DNA of 64,000 nt, from positions 24,456 through 88,455 of the forward strand of contig JAHIXK010000001.1 in the NCBI GenBank assembly GCA_018815245.1, given 5' to 3'. A model generated the notes under the pieces. The model saw only the letters and a program-made list of their open reading frames with translations. It was not told where the DNA came from and searched no databases. This document shows positions 33,666 to 43,617 of the stretch, one piece after another (within the stretch, counting starts at the first letter, position 1; each line of letters starts with the position of its first letter). The DNA comes from Gammaproteobacteria bacterium (GTDB lineage Bacteria > Pseudomonadota > Gammaproteobacteria > Burkholderiales > Burkholderiaceae_B). A program made the translations under genes and the position numbers.

Positions 33666-35618
33666 ATGCAGTTACGACCTGTTGTCGCTTGCGCCATAGC
33701 ACTTTCTTTTTCCATTGTTTCGTCAGCAGTTTTTTCTGCAGACCGCTGGGTGATTCAATTCAAGGCTGGTACCGTTGACAACGAAAAGTCTCAAGACGCC
33801 GTTGCATCCCGCGTTTCTGAGTTGGCCCGCGTTCACAAGCAGAACCTGCGTTTAATTCGCCCTTTCGGCGATAGCGGTGCTGTGGTGTTCTCCGGGGACG
33901 GAGAAAACCTGGAACAGGTTCGCCAACGTTTGGCGTCTGACCCCTTGGTTGAATCGGTCGCTCGGGATCGCCGCATCCGTTTGCACGCTCAATCTCCTTT
34001 GGTGGGTTTGCTCAATGCCCTTGACCCTTCACGCCAAAGCCGTTCATGGTTTCACCAGGACTTGGCAACCCAACCCGCCTCGATCAACACGGGTGAAATG
34101 TGGAAGAATTTTCACGGCACATCGCCAGCCGTTGTTGCCGTGCTGGACACGGGTGTATTGCCTTCTCACCCCATGCTGCAAGGTCATTTGTTACCCGGTT
34201 ATGATTTTATCAGTGATCCGCTTATTGCAGCGGACGGACAAAACACCGGCTCTACTGACCGTGATTCCGATCCATCAGACCCCGGTGATGGTGTAACCGC
34301 AGCCGATCTTGCCAACGACCCGGGTTGCAGCGGGCTTAGTCAATCAAGCTGGCACGGCACGTTTGTAAGCAGCTTGGTGGGTGGTAACCCCATAGCCAGT
34401 GAAGGCATATTTTCCGTGAACTGGAATGCAGCGGTTTTGCCAGTTCGCGTATTGGGCAAGTGCGGTGGGTTTTCAAGCGATTTGGCCGACGCCATTCGTT
34501 GGGCTGCCGGGCTTGGTGTGCTCGGGGCACCGGCCAACCCCTTCCCTGCCAAAGTAATTAATCTTAGCCTTGGGGCCGAAGGTGCATGTGTGGCGTCTAT
34601 CGAAGGTGCGGCAATTACCGCAGCGCGCCAGGCTGGTGCTTTGGTGCTGGTGGCTGCTGGTAATGATGGCAGCACCGTTGATTCGCCTGCCAACTGCCCC
34701 GGTGCATTTGGTGTGGCCGCCATTGATCAGGAAGGCTTGAAGGCCAGTTACAGCAACTTTGGATCAAGTATTCAACTTTCAGCGCCCGGCGGCGATGGTG
34801 CGTTTCCGATCTGGAGCGCCTCGAACACAGGCACGGATGGGCCAGTTAGCAACACCTACAGCACCAAGGTGGGCACCAGTTTTTCCGCGCCCTTGGTTGC
34901 TGCGGCGGCATCCCTTTATTGGTCATTGAACCCGGCGGCATCGGTTGACATGGTCGAGAACATGTTGAAATCAACAGCTCGCCCTTTTTTGTCCCTGAAC
35001 AACCGCCCTGCCTGCTCGACGGATTTGACGAATACCGAATGCAACTGCACACAAGCGCTTTGCGGTTCTGGCATGTTGGATGTTGCCAATTTGGTCAACA
35101 CACAAAGGTCGGACGGCTTGACCAACCTGTTTTCCAACACAGGCAATGTGATCCCACCTGGGCAAACTCGAACTTTTTCATCCGGGGGATCTTTCAATGC
35201 ATCTGGCCAAGAAGTGTCGGCAGTGTCGTTCGATGTTATCAATGTGATTAAATCAAGCCCCGATGCTGCAAACCCAGTCTTGGTGGTCAATGGTTTGAAT
35301 GTCGACATTACTGCCCCCGCGGGTGTTTCCGGTTTTGATTTGCGCGCGCAGCTCTCAAGTGGGCGCACAGCAGTGGCTTCTGTGTTGGTGGCAAACCCTG
35401 GTGCCACCTCTCCCACCGTGTTGGCCAGCTTGCTTTCACCGCTGGTTGACGGTACATCGGCTGGTTTCGGAGGTGGTGCTGCGGGTACGGTTGTTGGCGA
35501 TTCAGGTTCTGGTGATGGCGCAAGTGGTGCCTCCAGTGGCGGCGGCGGCGGTGCCTTGAACCTGTTTGGTTTGTGGTGTGCAGTTTTTCTACTGCTTTGT
35601 TTTAAAAAGGTAAAATAA
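33666..35618 (+). CDS. Subtilisin-like (S8) secreted serine protease with C-terminal sorting tail
   Basis: A 650-residue protease. A signal peptide (1-24, AVFSA-DRW) and an inhibitor-like propeptide (about 25-100) are followed by the peptidase domain with the triad Asp in VVAVLDTGV, His in SWHGTFVSSL and Ser in GTSFSAPLVAAA. Cysteines suggest disulfides, and a beta-rich domain of about 120 residues follows. The end is striking: a Gly/Ser-rich stretch with GGGGG, a hydrophobic helix (LFGLWCAVFLLLCF) and a basic KKVK, the GlyGly-CTERM layout processed by rhombosortase. The start is 66-200 bases from the presumed transposon end, so its original promoter may have been replaced. Confidence 0.92.
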   Translation: MQLRPVVACAIALSFSIVSSAVFSADRWVIQFKAGTVDNEKSQDAVASRVSELARVHKQNLRLIRPFGDSGAVVFSGDGENLEQVRQRLASDPLVESVARDRRIRLHAQSPLVGLLNALDPSRQSRSWFHQDLATQPASINTGEMWKNFHGTSPAVVAVLDTGVLPSHPMLQGHLLPGYDFISDPLIAADGQNTGSTDRDSDPSDPGDGVTAADLANDPGCSGLSQSSWHGTFVSSLVGGNPIASEGIFSVNWNAAVLPVRVLGKCGGFSSDLADAIRWAAGLGVLGAPANPFPAKVINLSLGAEGACVASIEGAAITAARQAGALVLVAAGNDGSTVDSPANCPGAFGVAAIDQEGLKASYSNFGSSIQLSAPGGDGAFPIWSASNTGTDGPVSNTYSTKVGTSFSAPLVAAAASLYWSLNPAASVDMVENMLKSTARPFLSLNNRPACSTDLTNTECNCTQALCGSGMLDVANLVNTQRSDGLTNLFSNTGNVIPPGQTRTFSSGGSFNASGQEVSAVSFDVINVIKSSPDAANPVLVVNGLNVDITAPAGVSGFDLRAQLSSGRTAVASVLVANPGATSPTVLASLLSPLVDGTSAGFGGGAAGTVVGDSGSGDGASGASSGGGGGALNLFGLWCAVFLLLCFKKVK

Positions 35619-35750
35619 GTTTAATTTGAATGGGTTTGGAGAAAAACAACGTTAGAAGTTTGGCTCCAATCAACGACATTTCTCAATGGTAAAGTGTGAT
35701 TAATGACCTCATGGTCAGTAACCAAGCGGTACATTTTTGAGAGGTGTCAC

Positions 35751-35972
35751 ATGAAAGCCCTTCGTTCCTATCCCGGTGTGTTGGCGTTGATGTTGGTCGC
35801 TGCCGCCATGTTGGTTCACGGCCTGGTTGATTACCTGAACTACGAGGTGGCCAGCCCCAGCTTTTTGGCTGCAATTGCCTGCATTTTTTCTGCAATCCTG
35901 CTGATTGCAGTCTATGAATTCAAAGCATTCAAAGCCAATCGCAAACTGTTGCGCGGCAATGCCAAAAGTTAA
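35751..35972 (+). CDS. Small inner-membrane protein of unknown function
   Basis: A 73-residue protein with GAGAGG upstream of the ATG at 35751. Two hydrophobic helices (about 10-27 and 38-57) are joined by a short loop and followed by a basic tail (KAFKANRKLLRGNAKS). I recognise no family. It is convergent with the TPR gene and their last 4 bases overlap. It stands 132 bases after the protease gene and is probably transcribed on its own or with it. Confidence 0.65.
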   Translation: MKALRSYPGVLALMLVAAAMLVHGLVDYLNYEVASPSFLAAIACIFSAILLIAVYEFKAFKANRKLLRGNAKS

Positions 35973-36997
35973 TTTTGTTTTGAATTTTGTGCCGCGATAA
36001 CAGCTTGCAGGTTTTTTTGTGTGCTCAAGGTTAAGGGGTCTTTGTTGCCCAAGGCGTCGTTGCGTATCACGTAGGCCTTGCTCAACGCAATTTCTGCCCG
36101 CTTCAAATCCCCTGCCCTGTACAGCACAACGCCCAGGTTATTCAAAGATTGGCTGGTGCGTATGTCGTTCGGGCCGAAAGCGGCTTGCCGCACTTCAAAG
36201 GCGGTTTGATAATTCCGTATAGCCTCTTGAAGCTGATCGCTGCGCATTTGCAAGGTGCCCAAAAAGGTCAGAATTTCCGCGCGAATGGGCTCGGTTTTGT
36301 ATTCTGGCAACGAATTGATAATTTCTGCCAGCACCTGAAAGCTTTCCTGCGCCTCTTTTTCCCTGTTCATGTCCAGCAATCCGATGGCATGATTCATGCG
36401 GGTTTCAAGTGTCCTGGCGTTGGTTTTCCCAAGACGAATTTCATACACAATTCTTGAACGCTTGAAGGCATCTTCGGCTTCTTTGGCCTTGTTCTGAAGG
36501 GCGTAGTAAGTGCCCATGGCGTCTTGCGCCATGCCAGAAGGCAAGGAATAACGCCCAATCGATTCTTCAACAGTAGTGAGCGTTTTCCTGAACTGCTTCT
36601 CGGCCTTGTCCATTTGACTGGCCTGTGCGTATGTTTGCCCGATCAATATCTGCAAACGGGTCCACGCCTCAGCGGTGGCCGGTTCTTCCCGGCTTGGGCT
36701 GCTGTACTGGCTTGCTTCATTCCAGGTGGAAATGGCCAGGTCCGATTCCTTCTGGGCCAAATAGGCTTTTCCCAGTGTTTCCAGAATTGCAATGCGCTTT
36801 GCCGTGTTCACGGGGCCAATTAATTCCAGCCGACAGGTTTCTACTGTGTTTGCCACAGGCTCCTTGCCAAAACCTGTTTCGCAGCGGGTTGATGGTGTTT
36901 CTGCCGCACTGGCATGCGCAAGTGTAAACACAAGGCTGATGGTCAAAAAAGAGTAAAGCCAGGATGCGCGTGTACAAACCATTGTTGTCGTTTTCAT
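35969..36997 (-). CDS. Secreted tetratricopeptide-repeat protein
   Basis: A 342-residue protein starting at 36997 (MKTTTMVCTRA), which places a signal peptide first (ending about ASA-AET). At least five TPR units are visible, for example AEAWTRLQILIGQTYAQASQMDKAEKQF and the last pair DIRTSQSLNNLGVVLYRAGDLKRAEIALSKAY. The pattern is of the kinesin-light-chain-like TPR type (TPR_12), which mediates protein-protein contacts. It is probably periplasmic. No partner is identifiable from the neighbours. Confidence 0.82.
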   Translation of the reverse strand: MKTTTMVCTRASWLYSFLTISLVFTLAHASAAETPSTRCETGFGKEPVANTVETCRLELIGPVNTAKRIAILETLGKAYLAQKESDLAISTWNEASQYSSPSREEPATAEAWTRLQILIGQTYAQASQMDKAEKQFRKTLTTVEESIGRYSLPSGMAQDAMGTYYALQNKAKEAEDAFKRSRIVYEIRLGKTNARTLETRMNHAIGLLDMNREKEAQESFQVLAEIINSLPEYKTEPIRAEILTFLGTLQMRSDQLQEAIRNYQTAFEVRQAAFGPNDIRTSQSLNNLGVVLYRAGDLKRAEIALSKAYVIRNDALGNKDPLTLSTQKNLQAVIAAQNSKQN

Positions 36998-37081
36998 TTG
37001 ATTGTTGTTACTGAATGGTATTACTAAAACCAATTGCTGCGTTTGGCAGTACAAAGGTTAATAGCAACATTACTAGTCATC

Positions 37082-37318
37082 ATGGGCCATCATTCAAGCG
37101 TTGAAGTAAACAGGGTCGAAAGTTTGGGTAAGAAATTTGAAACTCTTGCACTGGTTGACAGACTCATGGAAGAGAACGAAGCTCTTAGACGTGAGCTTAA
37201 CCTAAAAACATCGAGGTTAAGAACATTGCAAAAAGCAGTGCATGCGTTTTTGATGGGCACAGACGATCAAGACAGCAACAAAGCCAAGCTGATTGAGCAA
37301 AGCAAGGAGCAACCATGA
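37082..37318 (+). CDS. Small coiled-coil protein upstream of a DUF3135 gene
   Basis: A 78-residue charged protein. Its centre (LALVDRLMEENEALRRELNLKTSRLRTLQKAV) is a clear heptad coiled coil of about 35 residues. No signal peptide or membrane segment is present. The chosen ATG at 37082 lacks a strong ribosome site. The stop overlaps the next start (ATGA, 4 bases), so it is coupled to the DUF3135 gene and the two products may interact through their coiled coils. Divergent from the TPR gene. No named family was recognised. Confidence 0.65.
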   Translation: MGHHSSVEVNRVESLGKKFETLALVDRLMEENEALRRELNLKTSRLRTLQKAVHAFLMGTDDQDSNKAKLIEQSKEQP

Positions 37319-37746
37319 CACACTTTGATTTCAAGGAATGGGCCGATTTGTACCAGGTGGACCCTGCTGCCTTCGAGCAGCGCCGTGAGGCCGTGCTGGA
37401 AAGTTATGTTGCCAGTGTGGATCCCGAACGCCGCCAGTCGCTGGAACAAACACTGTTTCGTATTCGCATGATTCGTCAAAGGGCGAAAAGCCCGCTTCAA
37501 TCGGCACTGGAATCATCGAAGCTGATGTGGGAATCGTTTGGCAAATTGCGTGAGCAGGTTCAAAAGCTGGAGCGGGAACTGACCCCCGCACCCTTGAAGC
37601 AAAACGGACTTAGATTGATCAGTTCTGACGGGACAGGCAACGGGGATCCAACTGACCTGGATGCCACCGAAGTACCTGCATCGCCTTGCGTCTATTCTTC
37701 TGCACGCATTATTCAGTTTACGGCTTCAGGCAAACGCGCCCATTGA
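37315..37746 (+). CDS. DUF3135-domain protein
   Basis: A 143-residue cytoplasmic protein. The first 90 residues (FDFKEWADLYQVDPAAFEQRREAVLE, then RIRMIRQRAKSPLQSALESSKLMWESF) match DUF3135, an uncharacterised proteobacterial family with helical structure. A second short coiled coil (KLREQVQKLERELT) and a disordered tail follow. Its last 29 bases overlap the end of the convergent SIMPL gene. Role unknown. Confidence 0.85.
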   Translation: MTHFDFKEWADLYQVDPAAFEQRREAVLESYVASVDPERRQSLEQTLFRIRMIRQRAKSPLQSALESSKLMWESFGKLREQVQKLERELTPAPLKQNGLRLISSDGTGNGDPTDLDATEVPASPCVYSSARIIQFTASGKRAH

Positions 37747-38428
37747 CCGAGACGCTCAAGCGGCTGGAACCGGCCGCGGGCGTTACCTCTACCCCTTTGG
37801 CCATCATGTCGGCAGAGGCGGCATACATTCTGGGATAACCCGGCGAACCTTGGTTTTCATCGTTGATCGACACCTCCCCAATGGTATAACCCGTTTTGCC
37901 AAAACCTTTGGCTGCCACACTGGCCTTGTTCTGAAATTCCTTCATTGCACTTTGCAACAATTTTTCCCGGCTTTGTTCAATGCGGGCGTCGCTTGGAAAA
38001 TATTCCAGGTTATTCAAGGTTAAGCCTTCGGCAACATTCAGGTTTTTCTGGTTTTTCAATGCTTGCACCGGCATCTCGAACGTGAGCGTGCCTACGCCCT
38101 GCCAGGTTTGAATGCTGCGGTCTTTGCCGTACTGCGGGTAGGTTTGAATGTTGTTTCGCAGCTTGCTGATGCTGGTGTTGCCAGACAAACCCCGGATTGA
38201 TTTTTCCAGCACGGTGTTGATGGCAGTCATGGCCTCGTTTGCGGTGCCTGCCTGAATTTGAACCTGCCAGTTCAACCGCACCATGTCATTGTCCACGTCT
38301 TCACTGCTGACTGCGTTCAGGTTCACGGCCGGTGTTTTTTCACAAAGGTCAGCGTGGGCCACTGTGGGTGCAAGCAAACCGAGGGTGGTGCCAAAAAGTG
38401 CAATACGTAATGCATTTGATATTTTCAT
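37718..38428 (-). CDS. Periplasmic SIMPL-domain (DUF541) protein
   Basis: A 236-residue protein starting at 38428 with a signal peptide (ending VAHA-DLC). The body shows the SIMPL pattern: NMVRLNWQVQ-like strand, TANEAMTAINTVLEKSIRGL, GVGTLTFE and EVSINDENQ, with a closing strand SRLSVSVNGRVCL. Two cysteines (mature residue 3 and near the end) could pair. SIMPL proteins are periplasmic or outer-membrane associated and have been linked to stress tolerance, but their biochemical role is unclear. Confidence 0.85.
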   Translation of the reverse strand: MKISNALRIALFGTTLGLLAPTVAHADLCEKTPAVNLNAVSSEDVDNDMVRLNWQVQIQAGTANEAMTAINTVLEKSIRGLSGNTSISKLRNNIQTYPQYGKDRSIQTWQGVGTLTFEMPVQALKNQKNLNVAEGLTLNNLEYFPSDARIEQSREKLLQSAMKEFQNKASVAAKGFGKTGYTIGEVSINDENQGSPGYPRMYAASADMMAKGVEVTPAAGSSRLSVSVNGRVCLKP

Positions 38429-38591
38429 TGGTGTTCTCGTGAATGGAAACAATGGTGGTGTTTAAGTGACATCAAAAGGGCGCCCTTGCCTGCCGGATCA
38501 TAAAACAGTCAAATTGCAATTCAGGCATTGCTACAATGATTGAACCACAAACAAGCATTCAACTAACGCGTAAATCTCACCACTGGCTGAC

Positions 38592-39671
38592 ATGGCAGAA
38601 CACCTGAAACAACCGAAATCCCTGATCAGCATGCTCTTTACGATCCTGATTTTGGTGGGTGCAGCCATTGTGTTGTCTCCCTTCCTGTTGGCCATTTTGT
38701 GGGCGGGCATTATTGCCACCGCATTTTGGCCCCTGCATTGCCGTATCCGTGGGCGGTTTCCCGGCAAGCCCAATGGCGCTGCATTTCTAACTACTCTTGT
38801 GGTTGCGTTCTTGCTGGTCGGCCCCATGATCGGTTTGATCGTGTTCATGGTTCAAGATATTCTGGAAATTACCACCTTTCTTCGTCAAGCCGACGATTCT
38901 GGTGTGGAAGTACCGCAGTGGCTTCCCCAAATTCCGGTTCTTGGTGACATGCTGGTTGCCAGCTGGAAAGAATATCTAAGTGTGCCCAAACAAATTTCTG
39001 GCTTGCTGCGTGAAACGTTGACACAGCGCCTGGGCGATGTTCAAGGCACAGCGTCCGCCATTTTGCTTGAATTGCTTGGCCGGGTGGCCACGCTGTTTTT
39101 TGCGTTGTGGGTGCTGTTTTTTTTCTACCGTGATGGCTCATCCATCAGCATCCGAATGAACCGGATTGGCAGCGATTGGCTGGGGCAACGCTGGAAGCCA
39201 TATGTTTCCCACATGCCACCTGCCCTGCGCGCAGCAGTGAACGGTTTGGTGATTGTCAGCTTTGCCGAGGCGGTTATTCTTTCGCTGTTGTTCGCCGCCT
39301 GTGGCGTGTATGCCCCTGTGCTGCTGGGCACGGTGACAGCTTTGATTGCTTTTATTCCCATGGCGGCCCCCGGCCTGTTGGCGACATTGGGTATGATCCT
39401 GTTTTTAAGCGGCAACGGTGCCGAGGCGATTGTGCTGATTACCGTCGGCATGCTGGTGGTGTTGATTGCCGATTACCTGGTGCGCCCCCTGCTGATTCAG
39501 GGGGGTACCCACCTGCCCTTCCTCGCTGTGTTGTTTGGCGTGTTTGGTGGCGTGATTACCATGGGCATTGTTGGTTTGATTATCGGCCCCGTGCTGTTGG
39601 TGCTGCTGGTGGTGTTTTTCGATGAAGCATCGCATGCGCACCACCAGGACACCCCCGAGTCCATTAACTGA
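38592..39671 (+). CDS. ydiK: AI-2E/YdiK-family membrane protein
   Basis: A 359-residue inner-membrane protein with about eight helices. The N-terminal pair has the YdiK-like text SPFLLAILWAGIIATAFWPLH, and the C-terminal block has TALIAFIPMAAPGLLATLGMILF and DYLVRPLLIQGGTHLPFLAVLFGVFGGV, diagnostic for the AI-2E family. Substrate unknown; family members export signals or ions. It precedes purT by 21 bases and could be cotranscribed; E. coli also has YdiK next to PurR, a purine-linked context. Confidence 0.85.
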   Translation: MAEHLKQPKSLISMLFTILILVGAAIVLSPFLLAILWAGIIATAFWPLHCRIRGRFPGKPNGAAFLTTLVVAFLLVGPMIGLIVFMVQDILEITTFLRQADDSGVEVPQWLPQIPVLGDMLVASWKEYLSVPKQISGLLRETLTQRLGDVQGTASAILLELLGRVATLFFALWVLFFFYRDGSSISIRMNRIGSDWLGQRWKPYVSHMPPALRAAVNGLVIVSFAEAVILSLLFAACGVYAPVLLGTVTALIAFIPMAAPGLLATLGMILFLSGNGAEAIVLITVGMLVVLIADYLVRPLLIQGGTHLPFLAVLFGVFGGVITMGIVGLIIGPVLLVLLVVFFDEASHAHHQDTPESIN

Positions 39672-39692
39672 TACACATTGGCGAGATTCAAA

Positions 39693-40931
39693 ATGACTTC
39701 GATTCAATTTCCAACCCGGATTGGCACCCCATTGGCCGACAATGCATTGAAAGTAATGCTGTTGGGCAGTGGCGAACTGGGCAAAGAAGTGATTATTGCC
39801 TTTCAGCGTTTGGGGGTCGAGGTTATCGCGGTAGACCGTTACCCCAACGCGCCAGGCCATCAGGTTGCGCATCGGTTCTACGTGATCGACATGACCAATC
39901 CACAAGCCCTGAAAGCCTTGATTGCACAGGAAAAGCCGCACATTGTGGTGCCCGAGATCGAGGCCATTGCAACACCGGCCTTGAAGGAACTTGAGGCCTT
40001 GGGTACTGTGCGCGTAGTGCCCACGGCCAATGCCACCTGGTTGACCATGAACCGCGAAGGCATTCGGCGTTTGGCGGCAGAGGAATTGAAATTAAGCTGT
40101 TCGCGCTATGCATTTGCAGACGATTTCGACACCTTGAAGCGTGCGGTGGAAAAAGGCATTGAGGGACACAAACCCGTTGGCTACCCTTGCATCATCAAAC
40201 CCGTGATGTCGTCTTCTGGCAAAGGGCAATCAAAGGTAGACCATGCCAGTGAGCTGGAGGCGGCCTGGGATTACGCTGGCAGCGCGGGTCGCGTGAATTC
40301 GGGGCGTGTCATTGTTGAATCGGTTGTGGAATTCGAGTACGAAATTACCTTGTTGACGGTGCGTGCCCGCAACCCGAAGAACGATGCGATTGAAACGTCT
40401 TACTGTGAGCCCGTGGGTCACATTCAGGTAAGCGGTGATTATGTTGAAAGTTGGCAGCCGCAGGCCATGAGCACGAAAGCGCTGGATGAAGCCAAACACA
40501 TGGCCGACCGTGTAACCACTGCCTTGGGCGGCACCGGTTTGTTTGGCGTGGAAATGTTTGTGAAGGGTGACCAGGTGTGGTTTTCCGAAGTAAGCCCACG
40601 GCCTCACGACACCGGCATGGTGACCATGATTACCCAGTGGCAAAACGAGTTCGAGCTGCATGCCCGTGCTATTTTGGGCTTGCCCGTGGACACCAGCCTG
40701 AAAACACCGGGCGCCAGTGCTGTGATTTACGGTGGCATTGAGAAAGTGGGCATTGCCTTTGAGGGTGTTGCCGAAGCGCTGGCCGAGCCCGGAACGGATG
40801 TGCGGTTGTTTGGCAAGCCGGAATCGTTTTTGAAGCGCCGCATGGGCGTTGCGTTGGCCCGAGCCGAGAATGTTGAACAAGCGCGTGCGAAAGCGAAACG
40901 AGTGGCGGGGAAAGTAAAGCCGGTGGCGTGA
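39693..40931 (+). CDS. purT: Formate-dependent GAR transformylase 2
   Basis: A 412-residue ATP-grasp enzyme that makes formyl-glycinamide ribonucleotide from GAR, formate and ATP in purine synthesis. [26 protein letters not shown] binds [19 protein letters not shown] is the ATP-grasp glycine-rich loop, and [29 protein letters not shown] is the metal-binding end. Length and sequence match PurT throughout. The ATG at 39693 is preferred; an in-frame start 15 bases upstream is possible. Confidence 0.97.
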   Translation: MTSIQFPTRIGTPLADNALKVMLLGSGELGKEVIIAFQRLGVEVIAVDRYPNAPGHQVAHRFYVIDMTNPQALKALIAQEKPHIVVPEIEAIATPALKELEALGTVRVVPTANATWLTMNREGIRRLAAEELKLSCSRYAFADDFDTLKRAVEKGIEGHKPVGYPCIIKPVMSSSGKGQSKVDHASELEAAWDYAGSAGRVNSGRVIVESVVEFEYEITLLTVRARNPKNDAIETSYCEPVGHIQVSGDYVESWQPQAMSTKALDEAKHMADRVTTALGGTGLFGVEMFVKGDQVWFSEVSPRPHDTGMVTMITQWQNEFELHARAILGLPVDTSLKTPGASAVIYGGIEKVGIAFEGVAEALAEPGTDVRLFGKPESFLKRRMGVALARAENVEQARAKAKRVAGKVKPVA

Positions 40932-41024
40932 CTGGGGTCGATGATTTAAACTGCGGCGATGTGAAGCGTGCTGGTGGAGCCACCCCGTGAAATTCAAATG
41001 GCTCGCTCCAGTCCCCATGCCGAG

Positions 41025-43409
41025 CTAGGATAATCCCCACGCTGAACTATCTGTATAGGGATTTTCTGTGCCATCAACGCTGAGGAGATCGTTGTAGACA
41101 TGCAGACCCTCTGATAAGCGGTAAATTGATGTTCCCTCCGACTGGGGCGTGTCTCGAAAGTGTTGCCACTCCGCTTGCTGATAATTGAAATAGCTTTGAC
41201 CCTGGTTGGGATTGTCATTCCCATAAGCTGACCAGGCGTATCGCAAATATTCGAGCTTGTCATCCCAGTCTGCTTCGGCCAAGCCCTGATCTGCCAAGCG
41301 CTGAAAGAATTCACCTTGATCGTCCGTATTCTCCTGAAACATTTCATTTTTTCGATGAACCGAAACACCAATCATGACAACCAGTGCAACAGCGCCTATT
41401 GCCGCACCTGCTATAAACAGCGGTGCTGCGGCACCAGCCAGCGCAGCGGGTAAAGGCGCAATCAACGCAGCGGTGCCTACCGCTCCGGCAGCAGCCGTAA
41501 AGCCTCCGCTGATTGCTTGCAAAGACGCCACAGCAGCCATGGGCCGATCGCCAGCGTCTACGGCCTGTTTCGCCGCAATTCCACCCATTACAACATCCGC
41601 CACGCCAAACAGATCGGACACATTACCCACCACTTTCAACACCGTTCCGGCAATTTTGGTGGCGGTACTGGCTTCGGTCAAAGGCGCTTTTGCTGTGAAG
41701 ATGTCTTCAACAATCGACACTGAATGGTTTGAACTATTGAGTGAACCCGAGCTTGAACCATTGAAATCGTTCCCCGTGGGATCGATCAAAACCTGCTTTG
41801 CAGCATCCGACAGATATTCGCTTTTATTTTCATAACCCTTCCAGAGCTCGCCCCAGTTCATCTCCACTGGGAGTAATGAGGTTTTACCGTAAAGCTCAGG
41901 CAATGTGCGGTCCAGGCCCAAAGCTTGCCAGGCTACGTTACCACCAGGAGATTCATTGAAATAATTAATGACCGAATCAGCAACCGTAGCCCCAGTATTC
42001 GATACATGCCCGACCACAGAACCGAATGAAATCAAATCACGCGCAGCGCCCCAGCGCTCGGTTGCCGTGCTGTTTGCACTGAATGCGCCTTTCGCTACTT
42101 GATAACCAAATGATGCCAAAGATGCACCGCCAGCGATGGTACCCCACACACCCATGTCTTGGGCCTTTGCCACAAACTCAGTCAATCCCCCCTGCATATT
42201 GGCTGGTATGTAGGTGCGATCCATCGCCGATTGAAATGACTCTGGGGAAACGTTACTTAAATCAACAGGCAGCCCATTTTTGGCATCAATCACCAGCTGT
42301 TTGAACACTGTGCTCAGGGCTTCGACTGATTTTGGATCACTGGCAAAACCCTGTGCGTATGCAGCAAAATAATCAATTGTTCCGGGTGTATGGCGAATGA
42401 GGGTGGCCCCTGAACGCAACCCCCTGATGGTGAGTTCGATGCTGTCTTGAATTGCCAAGCCCATTGACTCAGTGTCCAGCATTGACGGATCAGCCAACAA
42501 AGTATTGAGTTCGCTGGCAACGGTATTGAGCGCCAAATCGGTTTGCGTTTGCGTGGCCAGACCGGGATCAAGCAGGGCCAAATTACTCAAATTGCTGGCC
42601 GTCAACTGCATGGCTTCGTCAGAAAAGCCCGATGCAGCCATGTCTTCCAGCGCATTCATGTAGGCCGGGCTGCTGATTGCATTGCTCAGTTCAGTGGCCA
42701 AGGCTTCTTTGTTTGGCAGCGAGTCGACAACTGTTTGTACTTGCCTTGAAAAATCGACCTGGATGATGGGGTCGTTCCACAGGGCGTTTATTTGCTCATC
42801 GACGGCCTTTTGGTCGATCAACGCATCCGCATCCGCTGGGCTCAATTCATAAGTGATTTGACCATCGGCATTTTTCCCTGCATTCACGTTGCCTGTTTCG
42901 GGATAATCCCTATTGGTCCGCTCGCCAATGCGATCTTTTTCGTAGTAGGGGATCAGATTGTAGCCGCCCTGAAGGGCCGCTTTGGCGTCCAATGCATCAA
43001 CTAACTTGGCGCGAGGTCCATCTGCAGGGAGGGTTCCATTCTCTATACCTGCTTTGTATTCCAGGTACATTGCCTGCTGCGCAGCTTCCGTTACAGTCAA
43101 TTCCTTTGAGCCCGGATCGTCTGGGTTGGTCGAAACACCGCTTGGCAGATCCATCACACTGAATTCGTCAATGGATTGACCGCCCACCGAAGGCACACCA
43201 TTGGCCTTTATTGCTGCTTGCGGACTGCTGTAGGTGACCTGAACAGGTGGCGGAACGGGTTGCGCAACAGGTTCAGGTACTTCGTCGATTTCACCCACCG
43301 TATTAATTTCTGAAGGTGGATCGAAATGATCGAGTCGAAATTCCGAGATGTCGGAAAAAGTTGGAGCGATGGAAGAAAAAAAGCGATTGGCGTTAAATTC
43401 GATGCCCAT
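41025..43409 (-). CDS. Large HrpK-like protein of unknown function
   Basis: A 794-residue protein with no signal peptide. The N-terminus is polar and Pro-rich (PEPVAQPVPPPVQ), the middle (about 100-450) is helical, and a long Ala/Gly-rich hydrophobic region (about 620-685) could form a membrane hairpin. The C-terminal 110 residues (VHRKNEMFQENTDDQGEFFQRLADQG, WDDKLEYLRYAWSAYG, FNYQQAEWQHFRDTPQ) recall the HrpK family of type III translocator/effector proteins. That recall is from memory and unconfirmed. No secretion genes are in the window. The gene is monocistronic: purT is convergent on one side. Confidence 0.5.
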   Translation of the reverse strand: MGIEFNANRFFSSIAPTFSDISEFRLDHFDPPSEINTVGEIDEVPEPVAQPVPPPVQVTYSSPQAAIKANGVPSVGGQSIDEFSVMDLPSGVSTNPDDPGSKELTVTEAAQQAMYLEYKAGIENGTLPADGPRAKLVDALDAKAALQGGYNLIPYYEKDRIGERTNRDYPETGNVNAGKNADGQITYELSPADADALIDQKAVDEQINALWNDPIIQVDFSRQVQTVVDSLPNKEALATELSNAISSPAYMNALEDMAASGFSDEAMQLTASNLSNLALLDPGLATQTQTDLALNTVASELNTLLADPSMLDTESMGLAIQDSIELTIRGLRSGATLIRHTPGTIDYFAAYAQGFASDPKSVEALSTVFKQLVIDAKNGLPVDLSNVSPESFQSAMDRTYIPANMQGGLTEFVAKAQDMGVWGTIAGGASLASFGYQVAKGAFSANSTATERWGAARDLISFGSVVGHVSNTGATVADSVINYFNESPGGNVAWQALGLDRTLPELYGKTSLLPVEMNWGELWKGYENKSEYLSDAAKQVLIDPTGNDFNGSSSGSLNSSNHSVSIVEDIFTAKAPLTEASTATKIAGTVLKVVGNVSDLFGVADVVMGGIAAKQAVDAGDRPMAAVASLQAISGGFTAAAGAVGTAALIAPLPAALAGAAAPLFIAGAAIGAVALVVMIGVSVHRKNEMFQENTDDQGEFFQRLADQGLAEADWDDKLEYLRYAWSAYGNDNPNQGQSYFNYQQAEWQHFRDTPQSEGTSIYRLSEGLHVYNDLLSVDGTENPYTDSSAWGLS

Positions 43410-43617
43410 GGTATTCCCCCAAGCGAATATCGCGCTTATTGTCCGTTGAAAACAAACTTCGGCTTACTCACCTCTTTTTAGGGGCATTTAAACGCATGGA
43501 GTTCACATATATCAGCGAGCTACCACGTTTGGGTTAATTCTGGGGTTGGTCTGAAAATCGATGGCTCAGGCTGGCGACTTGATCAAGGCATTATGAGCAA
43601 AGCCATTTGCATCTTCA

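Noticed and set aside
43410..43617. hrp-type promoter box upstream of the HrpK-like gene
   Set aside because: No pair of TTCG motifs with the expected 16-base spacing and no other hrp box is present.
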